From Candidatus Kryptoniota bacterium (GTDB lineage: Bacteria > Bacteroidota > Ignavibacteria > Kryptoniales > JAKASW01), in assembly GCA_024641705.1 (NCBI GenBank), contig JAHECO010000026.1, positions 1 to 52,924 on the forward strand: a stretch of 52,924 nt of DNA, in the 5' to 3' direction. Made by a program: the position numbers and the translations under genes. The notes beneath the pieces were generated by a model. The model was not told where the DNA came from. It ran no database searches and was given only the letters and a program-made list of their open reading frames with translations. This document shows positions 13,982 to 20,890 of this stretch, one piece after another. The stretch's first letter is position 1; each line of letters begins with the position of its first letter.

Positions 13982-14062
13982 TGCGGGGAGTTTACCCCGC
14001 GAACAACGGGGCTCTCTGCTCGGAGTTTACCCCGCTGATAGCGGGGCGCTTTGCCTGTTCAC
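13982..14062 (+). repeat. 68-bp double-hairpin repeat, copy b, with an extra hairpin
   Basis: An added GCGGGG...CCCCGC hairpin (13984-14000) precedes the 68-bp unit 13995-14062. Here the second hairpin is perfect (CCCCGC...GCGGGG). One mismatch separates it from copy a at 12934. Heptad-like ACGACGAACCATGAACTAAG follows. Confidence 0.85.
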
Positions 14063-14083
14063 GACGAACCATGAACTAAGAAC

Positions 14084-14230
14084 GGTTTCATAATTTTCCT
14101 CAGGCATGGGGTCGTAGAGATAATAAACCTGCAGCCGCTTGGAGATGGTAAAGCAAAGGTGTATCAGGCGAGACAAGTGCGGAGTGTATTGCTGAAGTAC
14201 AAGCTTCACAAGGAGGAGCCCGATGCATAA
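14084..14230 (+). pseudogene. hicA fragment (C-terminal half)
   Basis: An open frame encoding FLRHGVVEIINLQPLGDGKA and then KVYQARQVRSVLLKYKL, the second half of a HicA. The start, first helix and the catalytic His are missing. The break at ~14084 abuts heptad-type sequence. The fragment ends by overlapping the downstream hicB by 8 bp, so the original hicA-hicB coupling is kept. Confidence 0.78.
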
Positions 14231-14432
14231 ATATGAGTTGCTAATTTACTGGAGCCAGGAAGATTCGGCGTTTGTTGTTGAGGTACCTGAACTTCCGGGG
14301 TGCATGTCAGATGGTGCCACCTATGCCGAAGCCGTGAAGAACGCACAGGTGGCGATAAACGAATGGATTGAGACTGCCAGGGACTTGGGAAGAGATATTC
14401 CGCGGGCGAAAGGGAAATTGGCATACGCTTAG
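14223..14432 (+). CDS. HicB-family antitoxin (copy behind a broken hicA)
   Basis: A 69-residue HicB, 64 of 69 residues identical to the copy at 10249, with almost identical DNA over the first ~118 bp and similar DNA after the stop (TCTGAGCCATGAG). AAGGAGGAGCCCG gives a strong ribosome site. Its toxin gene upstream is truncated, so it is probably free of its original role. Confidence 0.87.
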   Translation: MHKYELLIYWSQEDSAFVVEVPELPGCMSDGATYAEAVKNAQVAINEWIETARDLGRDIPRAKGKLAYA

Positions 14433-14532
14433 GCATCGACGGGTTCTGAGCCATGAGCTACTCGCTATCAGCTATTTCAACCACGAACCAGGATCACTCC
14501 GCTCTTTCCCCTGTGCTCTCTGCCTTTGGCCT

Positions 14533-14566
14533 GGACCACGGACTCCGAACCAAGAACTAAGAACCC
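14533..14566 (+). repeat. Heptanucleotide repeat tract
   Basis: ACCACGG, ACTCCGA, ACCAAGA and ACTAAGA, joined to the fourth dprE2 tail. Confidence 0.86.
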
Positions 14567-14650
14567 CTTCAAACGAAATGGTTCTGGAAATTCATAATGC
14601 TCGTGATCATCCACGTTCCCGAGCGCATCTTCCAGAAGGTCAAAATTTAA
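14567..14650 (+). pseudogene. dprE2 C-terminal fragment, copy 4
   Basis: It encodes LQTKWFWKFIMLVIIHVPER followed by IFQKVKI and a TAA stop. Gap-free alignment to the other three tails starts at the same codon, again immediately after heptads. It is GC-richer at third positions than copies 2 and 3, consistent with a different donor history. Confidence 0.87.
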
Positions 14651-14967
14651 GATTCCAGTGGCGAGCTTGAACGCCAAAAGGTCGCGAGCTTGTCTCCTCG
14701 GTTCCTTCTGGTTCCATTGTGCGTCTCGTCAGGACGGTGCCGAGCCAGGCGATGATGGAAGGCCCGGCGTCAGAAGTAAGCGTTCAGGCTCAAAGTCGTG
14801 GGGCCTTTGCAATGGATCCTGGAGCGGGAATGTTCTGAGCTTGGGACTAGCCGTCGAGTCAAGTCCGACATATCTCGTCGGGGATTGCCGATGAAGATGC
14901 CATACAAGCTCCACGCTTTTTCACTTGATCGAATCTTAATCTAACTCATAGAGTGAAAGGAGGAATA
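14651..14967 (+). other. Gene-free stretch before the sugar operon
   Basis: I see no credible gene, heptads or palindromic repeats here. Open frames have no family resemblance. The last ~80 bp are AT-richer and may hold the operon promoter, but no clear -35/-10 pair can be named. AAAGGAGGAA at 14957-14966 is the ribosome site of the next gene. Confidence 0.5.
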
Positions 14968-15558
14968 GTGTCACTTCCGCCCAATTTTTTGGAGCAAAGG
15001 GTGCAGGAATCTATGTCGATAGGGAAAAGCATACATGCCTTTGCGGACAGGTTGGACGATGCTGCGACATTAATAGCGGCTGCGTTTGAGCGTGGAAACA
15101 AGCTTTTGTTCTGTGGCAACGGCGGCAGTGCAGCGGAAGCCCAGCACATGGCGGCTGAGTATGTGAGTAGTCTGCGTCACCAGTTGAGGCGAAGGTCCCT
15201 TCCGGCAATTGCGTTGACCACAGACACCTCGTTTTTGACCGCCTCAGGGAATGATTACGGTTTTGAGACTATTTTCCAAAGGCAGATCGAGTCTTTGGGT
15301 GAGAAGGGCGACGTTCTCATAGGAATCTCGACAAGTGGCAATTCCACTAATGTTCTGCTCGGAATAGAGAAGGCACGGGAAAACGGCTTGAAAGTAATAG
15401 GACTGACGGGCAGGACCGGGGGAAAAATGAAAGGGCTGGCGGATATACTGTTCGACATACCCTCGGATGAAACCATGAGGATTCAGGAGTGGCACACTTT
15501 TATCGAACACACAATTGTTGAACTAGTCGAGTACAAATTGTTTGGAGTGTTATCATGA
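14968..15558 (+). CDS. GmhA-like SIS-domain sugar-phosphate isomerase
   Basis: A 196-residue SIS protein of the GmhA/DiaA group; GmhA converts sedoheptulose 7-phosphate to a heptose 7-phosphate. It has FCGNGGSAAEAQHMAAEYV (sugar-phosphate loop plus the conserved acidic residue), GISTSGNSTNVL and EWHTFIEHTIVELVE with the conserved His. I chose GTG at 14968, directly behind AAAGGAGGAA, rather than GTG 14953, which would sit on that ribosome site. It is the first gene of a run in which most stops overlap the next start. Here it could supply a heptose or act on a related ketose for the NeuB-like branch. Confidence 0.88.
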   Translation: MSLPPNFLEQRVQESMSIGKSIHAFADRLDDAATLIAAAFERGNKLLFCGNGGSAAEAQHMAAEYVSSLRHQLRRRSLPAIALTTDTSFLTASGNDYGFETIFQRQIESLGEKGDVLIGISTSGNSTNVLLGIEKARENGLKVIGLTGRTGGKMKGLADILFDIPSDETMRIQEWHTFIEHTIVELVEYKLFGVLS

Positions 15559-16283
15559 GGCACGGGAAAGCCGTTCTGATTATTCAAGCCCGGATGGGGT
15601 CCACACGTCTCCCCGGGAAATCAATGATGCCACTGGCAGGTAAACCTCTTATAGAGCAAATCATTCTAAGGGTGAAGCGAGCCAAGAGTGTGGATCCCAT
15701 TGTACTTGCGACTACTGAAAAACCTCAGGACGATGTGCTCTGCGAGGTCGCCAGGAGAAATGCCACCCAAGTATTTCGAGGCGCCGAAAGCGATCTCGTT
15801 GACAGATACTACAAGGCGGCTTTGCAGTTCGGAGCTGATTTTATTGTAAGACTTCCGGGGGACAATCCGGTAGTCGAGCCGGCAGAAATCGATCGCATAG
15901 TCCATCGTTATCTTGAATCTGCGGACGACTTTTCTGCGAATACTCACAATATCTTGAATAATGATTACCCGGATGGCTTGGGGGCCGAAGTGTTTTCAAC
16001 TCTAAGTCTGAAGGAAATCTGGGGGACTGTCAGTGATCCGAGAAATCGTGAACACCCGCACACAAATTACTATGAACATCCTGAAAAATATAAGATCGGC
16101 ACTGTAAGATGCCCCGAAGAGTTCCGTAGGCCCGACTTAAGACTCGATGTGAACACGTTAGAGGACTATGAGTTCCTTGCGGAGCTATACTCGGACTTGT
16201 TTCCGGTGAATCCCGATTTCCATATTACTGATATTATATCGTGGTACGATTCGGTTTATAAACACTCCAGAAAGGAGAAATAA
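15555..16283 (+). CDS. SpsF-like cytidylyltransferase
   Basis: A 242-residue nucleotidyltransferase of the SpsF/CMP-sugar-synthetase group. The N-terminal IIQARMGSTRLPGKSMMPLA is the nucleotide-binding signature; LPGDNPVVEPAEIDRI carries the metal-binding Asp. The DVNTLEDYEFL end is typical of SpsF. It probably activates the acidic sugar made by the next gene as its CMP derivative. ATGA overlap with the upstream gene. Confidence 0.85.
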   Translation: MRHGKAVLIIQARMGSTRLPGKSMMPLAGKPLIEQIILRVKRAKSVDPIVLATTEKPQDDVLCEVARRNATQVFRGAESDLVDRYYKAALQFGADFIVRLPGDNPVVEPAEIDRIVHRYLESADDFSANTHNILNNDYPDGLGAEVFSTLSLKEIWGTVSDPRNREHPHTNYYEHPEKYKIGTVRCPEEFRRPDLRLDVNTLEDYEFLAELYSDLFPVNPDFHITDIISWYDSVYKHSRKEK

Positions 16284-16287
16284 ATAA

Positions 16288-17139
16288 ATGGCTGAAGATT
16301 CCCCGTTCATTGTCGCAGAGATCGGCATTAATCACAATGGTGATCTCGGAATCGCCAAGAGTTTGATAGACTTGGCGAAGGATGCAGGATGCAATGCGGT
16401 AAAATTCCAAAAGAGGACAATAGAAATAGTCTATTCGCCTGAAATGCTCGCCGCCCCGAGGGAAAGCCCCTGGGGAACCACTACTCGGCAACAGAAAGAA
16501 GGTTTGGAGTTCGGTAAGAAGGAATATGATGAGATAGATCTCTATTGCAGGAAGGTTGGGATTGATTGGTTCGCTTCTGCATGGGATATCCCGAGCCAGG
16601 ATTTCCTCAGACAATATGACGTTAAGTATAACAAGATCGCAAGTGCAATGCTCACGCACTGGGACTTCACCGAATACGTGGCTAAGGAGAGAAAACAGAC
16701 GTTTGTCTCCACCGGCATGAGCACGATTGAAGAAATAGACAAAGCCGTCGGGATATTCAGGAAGCACAACTGCCCGTTCGTCTTGATGCACACCGTGTCG
16801 ACCTATCCTTGCAAGGATGAAGAGTGTAACATACTCATGGTGAAAACACTTAAAGACAAATATGGCTGCCGTGTCGGCTACAGCGGTCATGAGGTCGGAG
16901 TGCTCCCGTCGGTTCTCGCTGCAGTAATGGGCGCCGAAGTGCTGGAAAGGCATATCACATTGGACCGAGCTATGTATGGTAGCGACCAGGCAGCTTCACT
17001 CGAAAGAAGAGGATTGGAGATATTGGTGAGAGACAGTCGCCATGCAAAGTCAATCCTTGGATCGGGAGTTAAGACCATTTCTGACGCAGAGAAAGCTGTC
17101 GCAAAGAAGCTCCGGTACTTCAGGGGCAATGTGTCATGA
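16288..17139 (+). CDS. NeuB/SpsE-like PEP-dependent nonulosonate synthase, without SAF domain
   Basis: A 283-residue TIM-barrel synthase that by family condenses phosphoenolpyruvate with an aldose to give a 2-keto-3-deoxy acid. It has VAEIGINHNGD, AVKFQKR, STGMSTIEEID, GYSGHE and ERHITLD, all NeuB core motifs. The usual C-terminal SAF (antifreeze-like) domain of ~60 residues is absent; the protein stops after the barrel and a helix. GGAGAAA lies before the ATG. It overlaps the next gene by 4 bp. Confidence 0.87.
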   Translation: MAEDSPFIVAEIGINHNGDLGIAKSLIDLAKDAGCNAVKFQKRTIEIVYSPEMLAAPRESPWGTTTRQQKEGLEFGKKEYDEIDLYCRKVGIDWFASAWDIPSQDFLRQYDVKYNKIASAMLTHWDFTEYVAKERKQTFVSTGMSTIEEIDKAVGIFRKHNCPFVLMHTVSTYPCKDEECNILMVKTLKDKYGCRVGYSGHEVGVLPSVLAAVMGAEVLERHITLDRAMYGSDQAASLERRGLEILVRDSRHAKSILGSGVKTISDAEKAVAKKLRYFRGNVS

Positions 17140-17444
17140 TAGTCTGTTTCGATATCGACGGGACGATTTGCAGTAACACCGAGGGTGAGTACGAGAAGGC
17201 CGAAGTGAGACCTGAAGTCGTGGCTATATTGAATCGTCTCTACGACGAAGGCAATACCATATACTTGTACACTGCGCGCGGCTCTACAACGGGAATCGAC
17301 TGGCGGAATTTGACGGAAGATCAGTTGAAGAGCTGGGGCGTAAGATTTCATCGCGTGTTTTTCGGCAAACCGACTGCGGATTTGTACGTAGATGATAAGT
17401 GTGTAAATGTAAATGATTGGCTCAAAAAGGAGAAAACTCATTGA
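17136..17444 (+). CDS. Small HAD-family phosphatase (capsule type)
   Basis: A 102-residue minimal HAD protein: MIVCFDIDGTICSN (motif I, nucleophile Asp), YLYTARGS (motif II-like), KPTADLYVDDKCVN (motif III/IV). Short HADs of this kind occur in capsule loci and probably remove a phosphate from a sugar intermediate, perhaps the product of the adjacent NeuB-like enzyme. It overlaps both neighbours by 4 bp. Confidence 0.82.
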   Translation: MIVCFDIDGTICSNTEGEYEKAEVRPEVVAILNRLYDEGNTIYLYTARGSTTGIDWRNLTEDQLKSWGVRFHRVFFGKPTADLYVDDKCVNVNDWLKKEKTH

Positions 17445-18430
17445 AGACGTCGCTGGAAAGACAGGTATGGGTGAATGGAGAATTCGTACCTGAAAGCGAG
17501 GCAAAGGTTTCCATCTATGATTCGGCATTGATGTATGGGGATATGGTCTTTGAGATGACTCGCTCATTCAATAAGAAGCAGTTCAAATTGAGAGAACATC
17601 TTGAGAGACTTTACGCCGGCATCAAGATACTGCGGATTCCCCTGGAGATGTCGCTGGAGGAGATGCAGCGGAAGATCGAAGAGACCATCGAGGTAAATGA
17701 CCCTCTCTTCGAAAAGGATGACGAGCACCGCATGATGTTTGAGGTGTCGCGAGGCCCCCTTGGGTTGTATCACGGCGTGAAAGGCATTCACAAAGGACCC
17801 ACGGTCGTCATTGCAGATTTCCCTCTCAGGTGGACAGTTTCAAGCATGGGCCACCTTTTTGACAAGGGCATCAACGCGGTTATTCCATCCCAGCGCGCGA
17901 TCCCGGGGTGGCTTCTTGATCCAAAAATTAAAAACAGAAGCAGGCTCTTCTACATGATGGCTAATATAGAGGTTGCGAGCTACGAAGGAGAAGATAATTG
18001 GGCCTTGCTTCTCGATCCGGACGGCTACGTCGCGGAAGGGACAGGCGACAATTTTTTTATTGTAAAGGATGGCGTGATAATTACACCTGAGGGGAGAAAC
18101 ATACTTCGCGGAGTTAGCCGCGCCTATATCTTCGAATTAGCTAAGCAGTTGTCGATTCGGTGTTTTGAAAAGAATATTGAAGTGTATGATGTACATACGG
18201 CGGATGAAGCCTTCATGACTGGAACGCCGTTTTGTTTGCTTCCCGTGACCTCTCTGAACAGGGTGAAGATTCGTGAGGGCAAAATCGGGAAGATTACTAA
18301 ATCACTTCTTGACAGGTGGAGTGCGAATGTCGGTGTGAACGTGGTTAAGCAAATAAAGAAATGGTCGGAGAACCCCAGCGTTCCACCCGGGTCCACGACA
18401 CCGTACTCCTTCAAGGCGAAGGCAAAATGA
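17441..18430 (+). CDS. Class IV aminotransferase (IlvE / D-amino-acid aminotransferase fold)
   Basis: A 329-residue PLP enzyme of fold type IV: WVNGEFVPESEAKVSIYD, then LMYGDMVFEMTR, the PLP lysine in DPKIKNRSRL (about K164) and GYVAEGTGDNFFIVKDG with the conserved Glu. I chose TTG at 17441 (AAAAAGGAGAAA upstream, 4-bp overlap with the HAD stop) over 17417. The fold normally acts on amino acids or 2-keto acids. Inside a NeuB-type sugar operon it could transaminate a 2-keto acid or make an amino-acid substituent of the glycan. The exact substrate cannot be read from sequence. Confidence 0.85.
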   Translation: MKTSLERQVWVNGEFVPESEAKVSIYDSALMYGDMVFEMTRSFNKKQFKLREHLERLYAGIKILRIPLEMSLEEMQRKIEETIEVNDPLFEKDDEHRMMFEVSRGPLGLYHGVKGIHKGPTVVIADFPLRWTVSSMGHLFDKGINAVIPSQRAIPGWLLDPKIKNRSRLFYMMANIEVASYEGEDNWALLLDPDGYVAEGTGDNFFIVKDGVIITPEGRNILRGVSRAYIFELAKQLSIRCFEKNIEVYDVHTADEAFMTGTPFCLLPVTSLNRVKIREGKIGKITKSLLDRWSANVGVNVVKQIKKWSENPSVPPGSTTPYSFKAKAK

Positions 18431-19263
18431 GAAACATCGGGATTATGCAGGGAAGGCTGTCATCGCCCCTCAACGGCAAAATACAGTCCTTTCCGAAAGC
18501 GACCTGGAGAGAGGAATTTTTCAAGGCAAAGGAGTGCGGTTTTGGCCACATCGAGTGGATTTTTGAAAGTGATGAATGGGAGAAGAACCCGATCTCTTCA
18601 CAGGCCGGTATCGATGAAATTGAGGCCACCAAATCAGAGACAGGTGTCCAAATCGTATCGGTTTGCGCTGACTACTTCATGGACATACCATATCTGACTG
18701 CCGATGGGGAGCATCGTAAGGAACTCGCTGACAGGCTAAGGTGGCTCGTGGATCAGGCGAAGAAGATTGGAGCCCGTTTCATCGATTTGCCTTTTGTGGA
18801 CTCATCGCGGATCGAGTCAGAAGCAGCCTTTCCGTCCGTCAAGGAGTTCCTTACCCCTGCGATTGAGACCGCACAGAAGAACAACATTGCGCTGGCACTC
18901 GAAACGTCATTGCCGCCCAAATCTTTCAAGGATTTATTGCTGTTCATTAACCATCCGTTTGTGAAGGCAAACTATGATACTGGCAACAGTTCCGGGATCG
19001 GGTACAATTGCAGAGATGAATTGCGGAGCTATGGTAGGCACATAAGGACAGTGCATATCAAGGATCGTCTGCTGAACGACGGGACCAAGTCGTTGGGCTC
19101 CGGGAGTGCGGATTTTGATGCTTTCTTCGGCGAGTTGTCCGGGCTGGACTTCGATGGGCCAATCGTTTTGCAGGCGGCCAGGGAAGAAGAAGGAAAAGAA
19201 ATCGATACTGCCATCAAGAACAGACGCTTTGTCGAGCAATATCTCGAGAGGTTCGGTATCTGA
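18427..19263 (+). CDS. TIM-barrel sugar phosphate isomerase/epimerase
   Basis: A 278-residue protein of the AP-endonuclease-2/xylose-isomerase-like family. It opens MRNIGIMQGRLSSP, has FGHIEWIFE, LALETSLPP, KANYDTGNSSG (metal ligands) and RTVHIKDRLL, all usual positions for the metal-binding Glu/Asp/His residues. I chose ATG at 18427, overlapping the previous stop, over the upstream start at 18361. It probably isomerises or epimerises a keto sugar of the pathway. Confidence 0.85.
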   Translation: MRNIGIMQGRLSSPLNGKIQSFPKATWREEFFKAKECGFGHIEWIFESDEWEKNPISSQAGIDEIEATKSETGVQIVSVCADYFMDIPYLTADGEHRKELADRLRWLVDQAKKIGARFIDLPFVDSSRIESEAAFPSVKEFLTPAIETAQKNNIALALETSLPPKSFKDLLLFINHPFVKANYDTGNSSGIGYNCRDELRSYGRHIRTVHIKDRLLNDGTKSLGSGSADFDAFFGELSGLDFDGPIVLQAAREEEGKEIDTAIKNRRFVEQYLERFGI

Positions 19264-20042
19264 TGGATCTCGGGCTGCGCGGAAAGGTCGTGCTGATTGC
19301 AGGATCCAGCTACGGCCTTGGAAAGGCTGTTGCGGAGGGATTCCTCGGTGAAGGAGCAAATGTCGTTCTCACGGGAAGAGACAGGGCCCAGCTTGAGGAG
19401 ACGGAATCGTTTTTAAGTACTACCTGTGGTAATTCCGCCCGGATAATGTCTTATCCGGGAGATCTGACGAAACTTGATACGATAAGAGCATGCCTGAATT
19501 CTGTTCTGGAGCACTTAGGCAGAATTGACGTTCTTGTGGCTAACATTGGCTCTGGGGCGGGTTCTCGAGCATGGAATATTCCGGAAGATGATTGGGATGC
19601 AATGTTTGAAAAGAACTTCGATGGTGCGAGAAGAATAACCACTGAAGTTCTGGGTGCGATGGTCAATCAAGGTGGTGGGTCTGTTGTGTTCGTCAGTTCA
19701 ATTGCTGGGGTTGAAACAATTGGAGCACCGATTCATTACAGCGTTGCAAAGGCAGCTCTTATTGCCTATGCGAAGAACCTTTCAAGGAAAGTGGCTGAGA
19801 ACAATATTCGTGTGAATACAGTGGCTCCGGGAAATATCCTGTTCGAGAAGGGTACATGGGATCGTAAGCTGAAAGATGACAAAGATGGAGTGCTGGCGAT
19901 GTTGCGTGCGACAGTACCGCAGAACCGTTTTGCGACGCCCAGGGAGATATCCGATTTCATCGTGTTTGTCGCATCCGAAAGAGCGTCGTTCATGACGGGG
20001 TCCTGCATAATTGTTGATGGGGGGCAAACGGCAACCATCTGA
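19263..20042 (+). CDS. SDR-family oxidoreductase
   Basis: A 259-residue classical short-chain dehydrogenase: GSSYGLGKAVAEGF (cofactor loop), VANIGSGAG, SSIAGVETIG with the catalytic Ser, and YSVAKAAL with Y-x3-K. Its start overlaps the previous stop by 1 bp. Probably a keto-sugar reductase acting with the next SDR. Confidence 0.88.
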   Translation: MDLGLRGKVVLIAGSSYGLGKAVAEGFLGEGANVVLTGRDRAQLEETESFLSTTCGNSARIMSYPGDLTKLDTIRACLNSVLEHLGRIDVLVANIGSGAGSRAWNIPEDDWDAMFEKNFDGARRITTEVLGAMVNQGGGSVVFVSSIAGVETIGAPIHYSVAKAALIAYAKNLSRKVAENNIRVNTVAPGNILFEKGTWDRKLKDDKDGVLAMLRATVPQNRFATPREISDFIVFVASERASFMTGSCIIVDGGQTATI

Positions 20043-20056
20043 ACGCTGGAGAGATT

Positions 20057-20890
20057 ATGGGAGATACATCGGATCTTTTCAAATTAGCCGGTAGAGTTGC
20101 AATCATAACCGGAGGTGCCGGCTTCCTGGGAAGCAAACACGCTGAAGCCTTGTCGGAGTTCGGATGCAACACGGTTCTCATCGACGTGAACGCGGAACGG
20201 GTAAGGCTTGAAGCCAAAAGAATCGGCGACGCGTGTGGAACGACTTCCATCGGGATAGACTGCGACATCACCAACAAGACACAATTGGAGAAGGGACGAG
20301 AGTTTATTCTGCAGAAGTTCGGGCGAGTGGATATACTAATAAACAACGCGGCCATAGACCCCAAGGTCGATGACTCCGGCGAGAACTTTTCATTCGGCAG
20401 ACTTGAATATTTCTCTCTTGATCAATGGAGCCTCGAGCTCTCGGTGGGGCTCACCGGCTCCTTCCTCTGTGCTCAGGTCTTTGGTTCCCAAATGGCAAAA
20501 GCCGGGAAGGGAGTTATAATCAATATTTCTTCGGACCTTGGAATTATAGCCCCTGACCAAAGGCTGTACAGGAAACTCGGGCTGCCTGAAGAAAAACAAC
20601 CGGCTAAGCCCGTGACATACTCTGTAATTAAACACGGCCTCATCGGTTTAACAAAGTATCTCTCCACCTATTGGGGGGACAGGGGCGTACGTACAAATAC
20701 ATTGTGTCCCGGCGGAGTGTACAATAATCAACCCGAGGAGTTCGTGGAAAGAATCTCGAGCCTCATCCCGCTCGGTCGAATGGCAACGCGGGATGAATAC
20801 AAAGCGGCGATCGTCTTTCTTGCCAGTGACGCATCGTCTTACATGAACGGAAGCACACTGGTGCTGGATGGAGGCAGAACGATTTGGTAA
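20057..20890 (+). CDS. SDR-family oxidoreductase
   Basis: A 277-residue SDR: TGGAGFLGSKHAEAL, NNAAIDPK, NISSDLGIIAPDQRLYRKLG, YSVIKHGLIG and a C-terminal YMNGSTLVLDGG. The ~15-residue insertion between the Ser motif and the Tyr motif is seen in SDRs of nonulosonate/legionaminic loci (recalled, not searched). AGAGATT precedes the ATG. Confidence 0.86.
   Translation: MGDTSDLFKLAGRVAIITGGAGFLGSKHAEALSEFGCNTVLIDVNAERVRLEAKRIGDACGTTSIGIDCDITNKTQLEKGREFILQKFGRVDILINNAAIDPKVDDSGENFSFGRLEYFSLDQWSLELSVGLTGSFLCAQVFGSQMAKAGKGVIINISSDLGIIAPDQRLYRKLGLPEEKQPAKPVTYSVIKHGLIGLTKYLSTYWGDRGVRTNTLCPGGVYNNQPEEFVERISSLIPLGRMATRDEYKAAIVFLASDASSYMNGSTLVLDGGRTIW

Noticed and set aside
9994-14650. A CRISPR array or integron cassette array in the repeat-rich zone
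   Set aside because: The repeats are 7-bp degenerate tandems and palindromes without uniform spacers, no cas or intI gene is present, and no attC core pairs were found.
14658-14894. A 78-codon open frame before the gmhA-like gene
   Set aside because: No family resemblance, composition unlike the neighbours, no ribosome site.
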